Assembly (NCBI GenBank): GCA_023231475.1
Contig: JALJEE010002571.1
Location: forward strand, 1-23,432
DNA: 23,432 bases
Source: Seison nebaliae
Taxonomy: Eukaryota > Rotifera > Pararotatoria > Seisonacea > Seisonidae
Direction: 5' to 3'
Positions 1 through 16,982 of the stretch are shown piece after piece. The translations under genes and the position numbers were made by a program. Each line of letters starts with the position of its first letter. Position 1 is the first letter of the stretch. The notes beneath the pieces are model-generated. The model ran no database searches, was not told the origin of the DNA, and saw nothing but the letters and a program-made list of their open reading frames with translations.

Positions 1-2
1 AT

Positions 3-107
3 ATGTTCCAATTGAACTCAACTACGACAGCAAGCGGAAATGCAGATAGCAAAATAACGGGAACTTTGGGTGGAAACTTCAGAACGAAGGGAGATATCCA
101 GATCTAA
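3..107 (+). CDS. possible 3' coding tail of a gene lying to the left
   Basis: The frame starting at position 3 stays open for 34 codons and ends at a TAA at 105-107. Its composition is protein-like (Thr, Ser, Gly and Asn, with a GTLGGNF stretch) and unlike the AT-rich DNA that follows. An AATAAA signal lies about 55 bases after the stop, in the ACAATAAATT context near 164. The ATG at position 3 could be internal, because the window edge cuts the region. I do not recognise the family. It could also be a chance open frame, since it is short. Confidence 0.3.
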   Translation: MFQLNSTTTASGNADSKITGTLGGNFRTKGDIQI

Positions 108-551
108 ATATATCTCTTAATTAAACTTATAATTGATCTCATTTTAAAAATAATTTGTTTCTACAATAAATTATTATTTAGTCTCTTTTAGAAATCATGT
201 CCTAATGTTTCTTTCAATAAATTAATCAAATTTTATTAATTTCTCATGTTTTAATTTCCTTTTAAAATCATAGAATGGAAAGGGTTAAATATAATGTTCG
301 TTAAAGAAAGATTAGGGAGTTGTAAGTAATTCCAAATATTTGTAGTGAAACTTTCCCCGCTATGCGTCATTATCGATTCTAATTTTTTCATTTGACAAAA
401 ATTATATATAATATTCATCGAAAATATTAACAGTTCTCTTTGACAATAAAGAACTAGATCACCATTAAACAATCAGATAACCTGATCTGTTATCTAAAAT
501 TAACAGTTTGCCTTATATTGGAATTTGTAGAACATATGAATATGTATTTTA
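108..551. other. AT-rich intergenic stretch
   Basis: The stretch is dominated by A and T, with stops in every frame. It contains the candidate polyadenylation signal for the partial frame ending at 107. A 73-codon minus-strand frame at 251-472 has no recognisable motif and is treated as chance. I see no gene here. Confidence 0.5.
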
Positions 552-1301
552 TTGAATGAAACTAACCTCTTTACATTACTCGGTCCGACCGGGCCGGTCG
601 GTGATAGATGTTATATGATAATTCTGATGTTAGAGAAAAGGTTGAACAAGGAACGAAAGTCGTTCCCATTTATGCGTTATTTAATTGTTTCGAGAGACGA
701 TATATCGTCCGAATCGGTTAAATTCCGAGAGTTCCGAAGAATACTTATAAGTGATGAACGAGTAGATGAAGTTTCGAGTGTGGGTTCATGGAAAGATGGA
801 AGTAAAAGAACAGTGAGAGAGAAGATGGACGAGGTGGATCTCAATGAATCCACAAACAACTGCTGGTGCGACCTTAGGAGAAAGAGGATAGATAATATTC
901 GAGAACCCGGAATACACCTCTACAGTGTACGATTGGATACGGGAGGAGTGCCGACGCCGAAAATATGAGGTTTCAGTTGCAGCGGTTGTAGCAACCAAGA
1001 AGACGTCTGACCAAACGGTTGTAAGTGCGATCAATGCGGAGGAACAACGACCACGAATATCGAGTGGATGCCATATAGGGAGAGAACGTACATATGATGA
1101 AAAGACTGAGAGTTTGAGATGGAAGGGTAAGAACTTCGTTCTAGAGATGAATGAATAGAATGATCGAGAGAGAGAAGCGAGGACACTGTCGAGTGCAGCG
1201 GGCGAGAAATTATGGCCATCGAGACAGACGCCGCGAAACATATCGGAGTTCGAATCATGTGGTGGAACTTCATGAAACAAAAAGATCCAATTGGAGCACA
1301 A
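552..1301. other. GC-richer block with overlapping open frames on both strands, unrecognised
   Basis: This block has visibly higher GC and more CpG than its surroundings. A plus-strand frame (552-968, 138 codons) and a minus-strand frame (786-1301, 171 codons) overlap, and further frames run through 925-1158 (+) and 1031-1366 (-). None shows a known domain, signal peptide or membrane segment. Near the left edge, CCGACC at 585-590 and GGTCGG at 596-601 form a small GC hairpin with a 5-base loop. The longest frame is on the minus strand (Ser, Thr and Val rich), but few stops are expected by chance in GC-richer DNA. The block could be an exon of an unrecognised gene, the remnant of a mobile element, or DNA of different origin. 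Confidence 0.3.
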
Positions 1302-1733
1302 CTTATTATTAACAAGTTAGCAAGGTAATTAAAATTAAAATTATACGTGCAAATCACTGTACACATGACTTAAACTAATTTCATATATTTATTATGATGA
1401 ATATTATATTTTTTAATTACTGTAAACTTGTTTAATTGACGTAATAATAAATAATAATTTTTCTTTATTTGACCTGGTGAAAGATTTTGTTTAAGAAGAT
1501 CTTCCTTAAGAAGAGAAAAATATTTAGACTCTCCTTTCTGTTTTCTTCACATACATTTATCAACCGTGGCGATTATCGAAATTTTTTTACATTTTTTTAT
1601 ATTTTATCTGACGGGAATTTGATGAATAAATAATAATAATCAAACAAAAGAAGTAACTCCATTTAATTATAATTTACCCACCATCATTTAGGTTGTCAAT
1701 AAAGATCTTGGTATCAACGTAGATCTCTTCAAA
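1302..1733. other. AT-rich intergenic stretch upstream of the RING gene
   Basis: This is AT-rich DNA with short A and T runs and no convincing open frame. It probably holds the promoter of the gene starting at 1734, but I see no clear core promoter motif. Confidence 0.4.
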
Positions 1734-2389
1734 ATGTCAAGCTTTCAACAAACGCCAAAATTGTTAGTTTTTTTCACTTTCCATTCAATTCGATCCTTAT
1801 TCCGTTGCTAGTGACATACACGGAAGATTTGTGATAACTCAAAAAACTTACAAAAAGTATTCATGTGCAATTTGTAAAAAAGTGCCTAATACGTTACTGC
1901 AAACGAGATGTCATCACAAGTTCCAATCATTTCCCACTACTACCAATCGCTAACTTGTTATTTTGAAGGATATGTCGCACATGTTTCAACTCAAAGATGA
2001 TAAAAGATGATAGGTCATGTCCATTTTGTCTACAAAAATTTCAAAGGACTAGGAACGTCGAAATGGTGTTGGATTCGGATCATAAAACTTTGTTGAAAGT
2101 TAAAGCATTTGTCTGCTATATTTGTCAATATGAGACCTATGATGGTGTTAAGTCGTTTAACGAGCAACATATATGTTCAGAAAATGTCCAAATAATATGT
2201 CCGTGGAAAACATCGTGTATCCATAAATCCTTTACAAGCACACACGCATTAGCTCAACATATAATGTTCGACCATTTCGAACCAAATGTTCGGAGAGTAA
2301 AATGTCCATTTTGTGCAGAACGTCACAAATTACTTCCACCACACATTTATCAAAATCATGATGATTTAGACTTGTTGGTGCGTATGTGA
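1734..2389 (+). CDS. RING finger plus C2H2-like zinc finger protein, probable E3 ubiquitin ligase (three exons)
   Basis: Spliced model: exons 1734-1762, 1812-1919 and 1969-2389, with two 49-bp introns (donors GTTAGT and GTTCCA, acceptors GCTAG and TGAAG). Phases match at both joins and give 185 residues. The product has a complete RING: C28, C31, C43, H45, C48, C51, C63 and C66. These ligands come from both sides of the second intron, which strongly supports that join. Downstream lie further CxxC pairs (C95/C98) and two C2H2-like fingers: C123, C129, H143, H148, then C158, C161, H171, H176. A RING followed by zinc fingers is typical of TRAF- or SIAH-like ubiquitin ligases, which transfer ubiquitin from an E2 to a substrate; no MATH domain is visible. 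The role is inferred. The GTTCCA donor is weak. Coding similarity appears to resume in shifted frame after the stop, so the true C-terminus is uncertain. Confidence 0.68.
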
Positions 2390-2474
2390 AGGAGAAAGAA
2401 ATTATTGTTTTATTTGTAATCAACTTTTCATTTTAATGATAACTTTGAAACTGGTGTGGCATCAGATGGTAAGT
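2390..2474 (+). pseudogene. possible frame-shifted C-terminal continuation of the RING protein
   Basis: Immediately after the TGA at 2387-2389, the frame beginning at TGT 2385-2387 reads a protein-like run containing YCFICNQLF (2403-2429), another CxxC zinc-binding pair. The original frame then resumes as FHFNDNFETGVASD up to a good GTAAGT donor at 2469. The two shifts cancel each other over about 40 bases. This could be a real indel pair that truncates the gene, an assembly error, or chance. A spliced explanation would need an intron of about 20 bases, which is implausible. Confidence 0.3.
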
Positions 2475-2578
2475 TTCTTTTTATGAGTATAATCTTTTTC
2501 TTTTCTTATTCAACGTAAAAACTTTCTTTATTTGTCTTATAAAAAAATATTTAATTATTTCTTTATAAAATACCGTTA

Positions 2579-4539
2579 ATGATGACTGACTGTGATGTGA
2601 ATGACAACTTATCATTCTCCTCATATTCCATGATTAGTAATAATCGATCAATAAGTGGAACGATTAAAAATATATCATCCGATGATAATTCGGTTATTGA
2701 AACAAATGAAGAATTAAAAGATGACCATAATCAAATTTCAAATCATCAACTAACTATATCGGAGAAAATTACTAAAAAGTCAAAAAATTTCACAAAATCG
2801 ACGAATGACCAGAATAATTGTAGTGTAACGAAAAAATCAATTATCGATTCAGAAATGAGTGAAATTGTCAGCAATCATACGGATGATGAATGGGCAAATA
2901 ATGAGAATGTTGATGGAATTGAGGATGATGAAGAAAATGAAGCGATACCGGACAATAATTATTCAAAACTTTATGTGATATTGATAAAAAAATTCCTTCA
3001 AAATTGTTTGACTAACGTAAAATTCTTATTAAATTTCAATGGGGGAAAATCGATAATTCCATCAAACTCTATCGTCAACAAAAATGAAGGAAATTCAGTT
3101 ATTTTAGAAGACGCAATGAACTGTATAAGAATTCATGGAACTGAAGAAACATTTCTTCCCCTAGATTATCAAATTCCACAACGAACATCAAAATATGTAA
3201 AGAAATCATTTGATTATAGGAGTATTTGGAAGCAGATGCATCTACTCCTCTATCGTCAACCAGATGATGATGAGGATGATGATAAGAATAAATTAGAAAT
3301 TAGAAGTCAACGAAAAAAGACGATTCAAAGAAACGTAAATAGTCGACATTGGAAGAATCGAGTTCGATTAACTGACGAAAAGGAAATTTATTTCATAAAA
3401 AACTATAAAAAATTTTCTCAATTCAATCAAATTAGCGAATCAAGAAATCTATTCTATCGAATGGATTGTGTAGGTAGAATTAATCCTATTTTATATCCAC
3501 ATCCGATTACGTCAATAAAATGTTTAATCAACGACCGAAACCGTTATCGAGGAAATATCCGTCTTCAAATGTTCGTGAATGAAAAGAATGAGAAACTTCA
3601 CATTTTATTAATGAGAGCGATCGATTTGCCACAAATGGATATTATTCCATTTGACAAACACGATTCAATAGAAGCATGTGATCCTTATGTAATTTTATAT
3701 TTATTAGATATCGATGAATATTTCGGACGATCGTCAATAAAAAAAGAAACATATCATCCTCGATGGTATGAGGAATTCATTCTACCATTAACCGGTAATT
3801 CTAATGAGTCGATTAGTAATCGATTATTGAAAATGAATGGAATACGGTTAAAACTTTTCGATTATGATATGATAACGGCTGACGATATAATCGGAGAAGT
3901 AAACATCAAATTTTCAGATATCAACACTTTTCTCTTATTTGAGATAATGAAAACGAAAATAACGTTATCATGCGACATCGAACACGAAGAACAAGTTCAC
4001 ATTTCTCTTCTCATAAACTCAAATAGAATAATGATTTTTAGAGGAATGCTGTATTATTTTTCAAATTAACTTATTTGAAGACTAATAGTATTATCGTCAT
4101 TCTACTTCAACAAATTAAAGAAATTGACGAAAGTTTTTTTCTTCAATTTCTCTCTAATATAATTACTTTTTGAAGATTTCGAATATACGATTCATTTACG
4201 CTCATCTCATCAACCGCATTTAGTTTGGAATACGTCGAACGGAAATCGTTCGCAACACAATTCGAGAACGATCATTTGGAACGAAAGTATAAAAATTCCG
4301 ATAACAGCACAAGAATTGAAGACGAACGAATTTAAAGTTAAGACACATTCTTAAAATTCTTCTTCTTCATCACTTTTCAGTTTCGAGTTAAAAGAGAAAA
4401 TTTAGTGATAATGAAAAAGACAATAAAACTAGATGGAAATGATCCAAAATTCGAGTCATTCCTCACTAAAATCAATGACGAAATGATATCGACAAATGAA
4501 ATTGTGAGTAATCAATTGAAAATTTGTTTAAACGAATAA
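2579..4539 (+). CDS. synaptotagmin-like C2-domain protein
   Basis: The main exon (2579-4069) starts with tandem ATGs and encodes 496 residues. The first 130 or so are Ser/Asn/acidic and disordered-looking, and a second acidic patch (DDDEDDD) lies near residue 228. From about residue 335 there is a C2 domain: LPQMD, ACDPYV and FDYDMITADDIIGE supply the Asp residues expected to bind calcium, and TYHPRWYEEF is the usual strand. C2 domains bind membranes, often through calcium. A second, divergent C2 begins at EQVHISLLIN near residue 470 and seems to continue in exons 4176-4336 (TIIWNESIKI) and 4381-4539. A 44-bp GTTAAG...TTCAG intron between them keeps phase, and an AATAAA overlaps the final TAA. 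I could not find a clean donor joining 4069 to 4176. No transmembrane segment is evident. The exact synaptotagmin class is not resolved. Confidence 0.6.
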
Positions 4540-4849
4540 ATTATTTTATATGTTGAAAGAACTTAATCTTATATGACTTAATCAACATAACACATATTTA
4601 CTTGTGAAGTAGAAAGAAATCATGTATAGATCAAGCATGTCATCATAATAAGATAATTAATATTATAATGAATAATTTAATAATCGATAATAAATTTAGC
4701 TGATTCTATTGTTTAAACATGTTATGATAATTATCAATAGTCAGTCATTGTAAATGTATCTGATAAGAATTGTTGTTGGGAAATTTATATTGTTTATATG
4801 GGCATATCTTTTATTATAACCCTTCATAAATGACGATCAGGACTCCCAA
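4540..4849. other. AT-rich gap between convergent genes
   Basis: This short AT-rich gap separates two convergent 3' ends. TTTATT at 4810-4815, read on the minus strand as AATAAA, lies about 35 bases after the stop of the minus-strand gene and is its likely polyadenylation signal. Nothing else is seen. Confidence 0.5.
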
Positions 4850-5644
4850 TCAATTATTAAAGTGATTAATGTTTCTTATAATGCGCTGATTATGTAAAAC
4901 TAATTTTTGAAGTCTCTTCTCCGGTGTTATGAAAACCGGATGGAAACCGTATGACGTTTCTGGTGTCTTCTCTTTCTTAATACGACGTCTCTTACATTTA
5001 CGAATTACAGTATCGTAAAAAGAATTTGGTATATCCATTAACATAATACTGACAACCATGATGCTTAATAAGACATAGGCAATATAGCCCATTTGGCGTG
5101 AAGCAGCAATATCAGCCTTATATACCAATTTAACTTTCTCCAAATTTTTCTGCGTTTCTTTCTTAACCTCTTTTATCACAAATTGTGTCTTAGCTTCACG
5201 TTGTTTCAGAGTTTTTTTTATTTCGGCCGGACTTGAAGCAGCTAAAAAGAAATATCAACCGATTTCTCATCAAATACACTAACAAGCAGAACAAGGAACG
5301 TCTCCCAAATTTTCGGTCAAATTAACTGTAATATTTGAGTTCACAACTGGTCGGTATCTGATTACACTACAAGTTGCTTCTATTAAAACCCACTGAGGTG
5401 CAGATGGATGATAAACATATTGAGTAGTTGTAGTAGTTGTTGTTGTTGTAGTAATAGTTGTTGTTGTAGTGGTTGTTGTAGTAGTAGTAGTTGTTGTAGT
5501 AGTAGTAGTTGTTGTTGTTGTAACCCATTTGACGCAAGTACCGCTACCGAAATCTTCTGTCATGGCAGTTGCAACTACAGATGAGGAAGAACATACCTGG
5601 TGAATCATAAAAAATAGAGAAAAAACAATTATAGTGAATTTCAT
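4850..5644 (-). CDS. type I membrane protein with signal peptide and poly-Thr stalk (two exons)
   Basis: Exon 1 is 5644-5284 and exon 2 is 5241-4850. The 42-bp intron has a GTTAGT donor and TTTTTAG acceptor, and phase is preserved (Ser121 is split). The spliced protein is 250 residues. Residues 1-18 form a signal peptide (FTIIVFSLFFMIHQVCS). Residues about 42-75 are almost pure Thr, a mucin-like stalk expected to be O-glycosylated. A small region with four cysteines and N-glycosylation sequons (NIT, NLT) follows, then a charged helical segment (residues 127-164). One membrane span lies at about 172-189 (YIAYVLLSIMVVSIMLM), followed by a cytosolic tail starting CKRRRIKKEK. Unspliced reading would give two unrelated short frames. 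I recognise no family; a surface or secretory-pathway glycoprotein is inferred. It converges on the C2-domain gene. Confidence 0.62.
5419..5522. repeat. trinucleotide repeat encoding the Thr stalk
   Basis: This is a mixed run of GTT, GTA and GTG triplets on the plus strand (AAC, TAC and CAC in register, read as ACN Thr codons on the minus strand). It sits inside exon 1 of the membrane protein gene and is likely to vary in length between individuals. One Ile interrupts the run. Confidence 0.8.
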
Positions 5645-5903
5645 TTTTTTGAATTTTTGGAATGAAACATTCTTCTTTTCGATAGTTCACTAAAAGAAAT
5701 TTCTCAAAAATAATATTCATAAAATAAACAAAATTCGGCTAATGTAAAGAAGTTTTTTCGTTTAACAAAACAAATAGTCGTGCCTCCTACAAACTTAAAC
5801 ATTTCACCATCAGATAAATCTCTCGTATCGTTGAGATTATAAATTATTTACAATTCTTATCCTTCTTGTCACCAAGGAAACAATTTTATTTGGTTATTAG
5901 TTA

Positions 5904-6780
5904 TTAGGTACATATATATAGTATCAGGTCAATCACATCATAAATAATATTTGAAAAATGAATGAATTGGTTATCATCAATCATGTATGAGACTGACAAA
6001 GAAGAACTTTTTTCCCACTTATTTGTCACACAATCAAGAAATGCAGTCTCGCTGCAACTCATTGATCTCAGAAGAGAATATTTTTTCTCGATAATATAAA
6101 TATCGCGGAAGACTTTATAATAAAAGACTTTATCGAAAGAATCGAATAAGACTTTTAGATCGAAAGGGTTGTTATACATCACAATTACATTGGAGAACAG
6201 TCCATTTTTGTTCGTATTCGTGTGAACAGCACATTAATAATGTATATTCGATTCCACATACTGCAGGTTTACTATTCATTACACTGCTTCCAACAAATAA
6301 TTCAAGTTTTTTGTAGAGTTAATAACACAAACTAACGTAAGTCATCTGCATTAGAACATATGGATGGAAATTAGAATCTCCACATACGAATGAACACTGG
6401 TTACTACCGTCTTCAATTACTTCATCAACAATTTTCCCAAAGATTAAGAATTTAAATTTGTCTTATTCCTCTGTTAATGTGATAACAAATATACATTTCA
6501 CCACTTCGCTCGACTCAATTGATAGTTTTCTGATCCAATATTCGATCATTACCGAATCAAACACCTTCGATGCATCAAGAAAACAGATTAAAAATGTTTG
6601 ATTTGACGATCAGGAATTGGTACCATTAAGAATGACCACCGCTATAATCTTGCTTAATCTGCTATAGAACTATAAGAGTTAATAAGCTCCTACTGAACTT
6701 CATCATATGATCATTTAACATTATCATTGTACCTGGACACTTGTTATCCTGTCCATCAATCTTACTTACATGGAGAGGCA
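5904..6780 (-). mobile_element. decayed non-LTR retrotransposon reverse transcriptase
   Basis: On the minus strand, reverse transcriptase motifs appear in the correct order but in different frames. PGT followed by MKFSRSLLTLI (about 6736-6666) resembles the PGPDG region. ICFLDASKVFDSV (about 6588-6550) is a clear motif A. NRGIRQ (about 6475-6458) matches motif B (GxRQG). NADDL (6352-6338) matches the catalytic xxDD motif C, followed by a Leu-rich stretch. The frame at 6182-5904 (92 codons) may be the downstream part of the same protein. Many stops and shifts show it is dead. No terminal repeats, 3' tail or target-site duplication were recognised, so the boundaries are approximate. DASKAFD-type motifs are typical of RTE/CR1/Jockey-like elements, but the clade is not resolved. 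Confidence 0.62.
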
Positions 6781-7418
6781 TAACGGCATAAAAGAAATAA
6801 GAACCGATTGAAAAATTGTAGTTTCATGAAACTACGATTGCAATGTGTCGAACAGATATGCTGTTAAACAAATACACAAATTTTCATGGCTTTAAAAACA
6901 AATTAAAAGGTAAAAAGTTTCATTGGTCAATTTGAAAATATAGGGTTATTTCTTGGGTTAATTCAATTGAAAATATCCATTATAATAAAACATATGAACA
7001 AAAATACCGACACTCCAATAAAAGATCTCTAGAAATTATCAAAGATCAATTATGTGGAGGGAATCAGTGAGTTTTTTTTTCATCGAAATTCTCGTTTTGA
7101 ATTTCGGAACAATAAAGAATATTTTTCGCAATTTATTCTTTTGTATCTTACAGCATCGTAGCAAAAGGCTAAAGACGAGAAGTAAATGGCTTGATTTTAA
7201 AAAGAAATAATTTTTGAATTACATAATTTTCATGATTAAAATTCTGAATAAATTAGTTTTACCTATTTTTTTTATGCAAAACTTTCATTCATTGGTCGTT
7301 GCAGAACTTTATTATAAGGAAAACATTTAAAACATTTAAATTTCATTCTTCTTTCTTTTTTAAAAAGGATAAATTTATATTAATATTACGAGGATTCATT
7401 TTCGATCAGTGAGAAAAA
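6781..7418. other. intergenic DNA upstream of DJ-1
   Basis: AT-rich DNA with T runs (for example near 7071). It should contain the DJ-1 promoter. An in-frame TGA nine bases before the DJ-1 ATG closes the upstream frame. I see no other gene; the left part may hold unrecognised remains of the adjacent retroelement. Confidence 0.4.
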
Positions 7419-7988
7419 ATGAAAAAGGTTGTCGTTTGTGTGGCAGATGGAAGTGAAGAGATCGAGTTCAATGTTACAATTGACATTCTTCGTCGCGCGA
7501 AGTTTTCCGTAACGAGTCTGGCCATTGGAACTACTAAGAAAGAACCACTTAAATTGAGTCGAGATGTTCAAATATTGGCAGATGAATATGATATCAACAA
7601 ATTTCAAAAGGAACTTCCTGATGCTATTGTTATGCCTGGTGGCATGGATGGTGCAATAGCATTTCAAAACTCTAAAGAATTGGGCAAATTATTACAAGAG
7701 ATGATGAAAGCGAAGAAATGGATTTGTGCCATATGTGCAGCACCATTGGCATTATTGACGCATGTGGAAGAAGCTCGTTCTTTGGAGTTCAGTGGATATC
7801 CTTCACTTGAAGACAAATTCAAGAAAGTGGGTGGATTAAAGTTTAAAAGGAATCGGGTGACTATTTCCGAAAATATAATCACATCACAAGGACCAGGAAC
7901 GACTTTCGATTTCGCGTTAGCGATTGTCGGAAAATTAGATGGAGAAACGAACGTGAAGCAATTGAAGAATGCACTTCTCTACGAATGA
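7419..7988 (+). CDS. DJ-1: DJ-1/PARK7 family protein
   Basis: This is an intron-less 189-residue protein, the same length as human DJ-1. Family features are present: an N-terminal beta strand (KKVVVCVADGSEEIE) with Glu16 at the place of human Glu18, SRDVQ around Arg48, VMPGG at 71-75, the nucleophile elbow WICAICAAP with Cys106 at exactly the human position, and SQGPGTTFDFALAIV near the C-terminus. DJ-1 proteins are cytosolic and mitochondrial; Cys106 senses oxidants, and protective or deglycase-like roles have been proposed. The residue aligned with human His126 is a Tyr (GYPS), a substitution found elsewhere in the family. The start is supported by an upstream in-frame TGA. ATTAAA signals lie at 8050 and 8063. 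Conservation of the fold and of Cys106 suggests a functional gene. Confidence 0.95.
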   Translation: MKKVVVCVADGSEEIEFNVTIDILRRAKFSVTSLAIGTTKKEPLKLSRDVQILADEYDINKFQKELPDAIVMPGGMDGAIAFQNSKELGKLLQEMMKAKKWICAICAAPLALLTHVEEARSLEFSGYPSLEDKFKKVGGLKFKRNRVTISENIITSQGPGTTFDFALAIVGKLDGETNVKQLKNALLYE

Positions 7989-8980
7989 GAAGAAGTTTAA
8001 GAAAGAAATTAATTAGATCCATCAAAAATTATTAGCGTTGCCTATTTTAATTAAATAGATTCATTAAATTCAATTCATTTTATCATTCGTTAATTCTATC
8101 CAAACATTAATCTTATAGCTTTTTTTCGCTCTTTTCCCTAATACTCATTTTTACTCACTTCATACATGTCTGGTATATACCATATATATATATATATGTA
8201 TATCACTATTCAATTACCTTTTGGCGTAGAACAGATGTCATATGGAGATTGTCTTAAGTTCTCTCGGTCGGACTTACGTTAGTTTTTTAAATTAACTAAT
8301 TTATTATTATTTGTATTAATTATAATGTTTGTAATTAGTGAGATATTGAAATGGAAAAGAAATTATTTCATTAAATGATGAAATAATGAATAATTTGGAG
8401 GAAGATTGGCGCGTTGAAATGTTGTTAAGGGACATGTGGAACTAACAAGGGAACTTCGATCATTAGAATTCAAAACAAAATTTAGAACATATACACATAT
8501 CGCAAATATGTATGTGATGGATAGCTAACATAAAGTTTAAAGCTTAAAAGTTCTTAATTAAATTGTGCACTTACTATGCACCGCACGTATAATCTGAGTG
8601 GTTAATATGTTTTGTAAAATAATGCTTTACACAATTCCACTTTTAATTTTTTTTGTAACCATCCTCGCAGTCAAAGTTGCCTTGTAGGAAAATGTGAGTA
8701 TTTAATGAATAGATCAAGAAGATAATAAACATTTATTTGGATAAATAGATATTAGAATCCTGTTTGGACAGGAAACAAATAAAATGAGTAAGGTTAATAG
8801 AAATGGAGAATAAAATTAAATACAACGATGTTCATTTAAAACATTCATATGTTGCTGCTGATCTGTGAGTTGGGAGTGAAGATGAAAAAGAAGGTACGTA
8901 AAATAATTTGGAGAAGGGATGGAGTCAGGTAGAAGAAATTGAACGAATTGAGAAAGGAATGAAAGAGAAATCATTTTCTC
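7989..8980. other. intergenic DNA between DJ-1 and the FAM135 3' end
   Basis: The stretch contains DJ-1 3' sequence with ATTAAA at 8050-8055 and 8063-8068, and an AT dinucleotide run at about 8182-8198 beside GGTATATACC. The remainder is unremarkable AT-rich DNA. A 62-codon minus-strand frame (8816-9004) shows no motif and is not called. Confidence 0.5.
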
Positions 8981-9241
8981 ATATTCGTGAACAGATTTAT
9001 TCATTTACAAGTTTAATATTCAGTTCATAACAAATTTCTACACTTAGCACCATCATCTGTATCATCTGTATCATTGTTGTTGTTGTTGTTCGTGGTGGTA
9101 GTGGTGGTGGTGGTGGTGTTGTGTTTTGCGTGAGAAAAGAATATATTAGGGGAAAAAATCATTCTCCTTTCGAAAATTTAATTTTGTCTTGTCGAATTTG
9201 ACGAGAACCGAAAGAGAGGAGAACCTTTCTGAAGATTTTCC
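8981..9241 (-). other. probable FAM135 3' untranslated region
   Basis: This segment follows the FAM135 stop on the minus strand. It contains GTT and GGT triplet repeats at about 9073-9120 and ends near TTTATT at 8996-9001, which is AATAAA on the minus strand. One minus frame through the repeats reads Thr and Asn runs and then DTDDTDDGAKC before a stop, so an additional coding exon cannot be excluded. Confidence 0.4.
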
Positions 9242-16777
<7,536 letters not shown>

Positions 16778-16974
16778 TTAAATCCAATTGGAGAGTATTG
16801 GAGTGAAAGAAGAAGAAGGACAAGATGAGAATGAACTTGTCATTATCAACAATGAACATTATTATCATTCAATGACTTGAAAAAAAATGAGAGTTTAATT
16901 CATCAATCAATCAATCGATTGATGGACGAAATTATCAATCGAATGATTCCTCTCATATCATTCTTCTTTCTCAT

Positions 16975-16982
16975 TATTTATA
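16975..16982 (-). promoter_or_regulatory. candidate TATA box for FAM135
   Basis: The minus strand reads TATAAATA here, about 200 bases upstream of the FAM135 start codon. In DNA this AT-rich such a match is common, so support is weak. A perfect 14-base palindrome (ATCAATCGATTGAT, 16910-16923) lies between it and the start codon. Confidence 0.2.

Noticed and set aside
5904-6182. 92-codon minus-strand frame as an independent gene
   Set aside because: It adjoins the reverse transcriptase relic on the same strand and in the expected downstream position, with no start context or motif of its own, so it is better read as part of the dead element.
7386-7882. Minus-strand frames opposite DJ-1
   Set aside because: DJ-1 on the plus strand is unambiguous; these are antisense shadows.
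9060-9120. Regular short repeats that might suggest a CRISPR array or satellite
   Set aside because: They are trinucleotide microsatellite units without spacers, in a eukaryotic context.
9020-9130. Extra FAM135 coding exon reading Thr and Asn runs then DTDDTDDGAKC
   Set aside because: No convincing donor before the stop at 9242 or phase-consistent acceptor was found; simple repeats give open frames by default.
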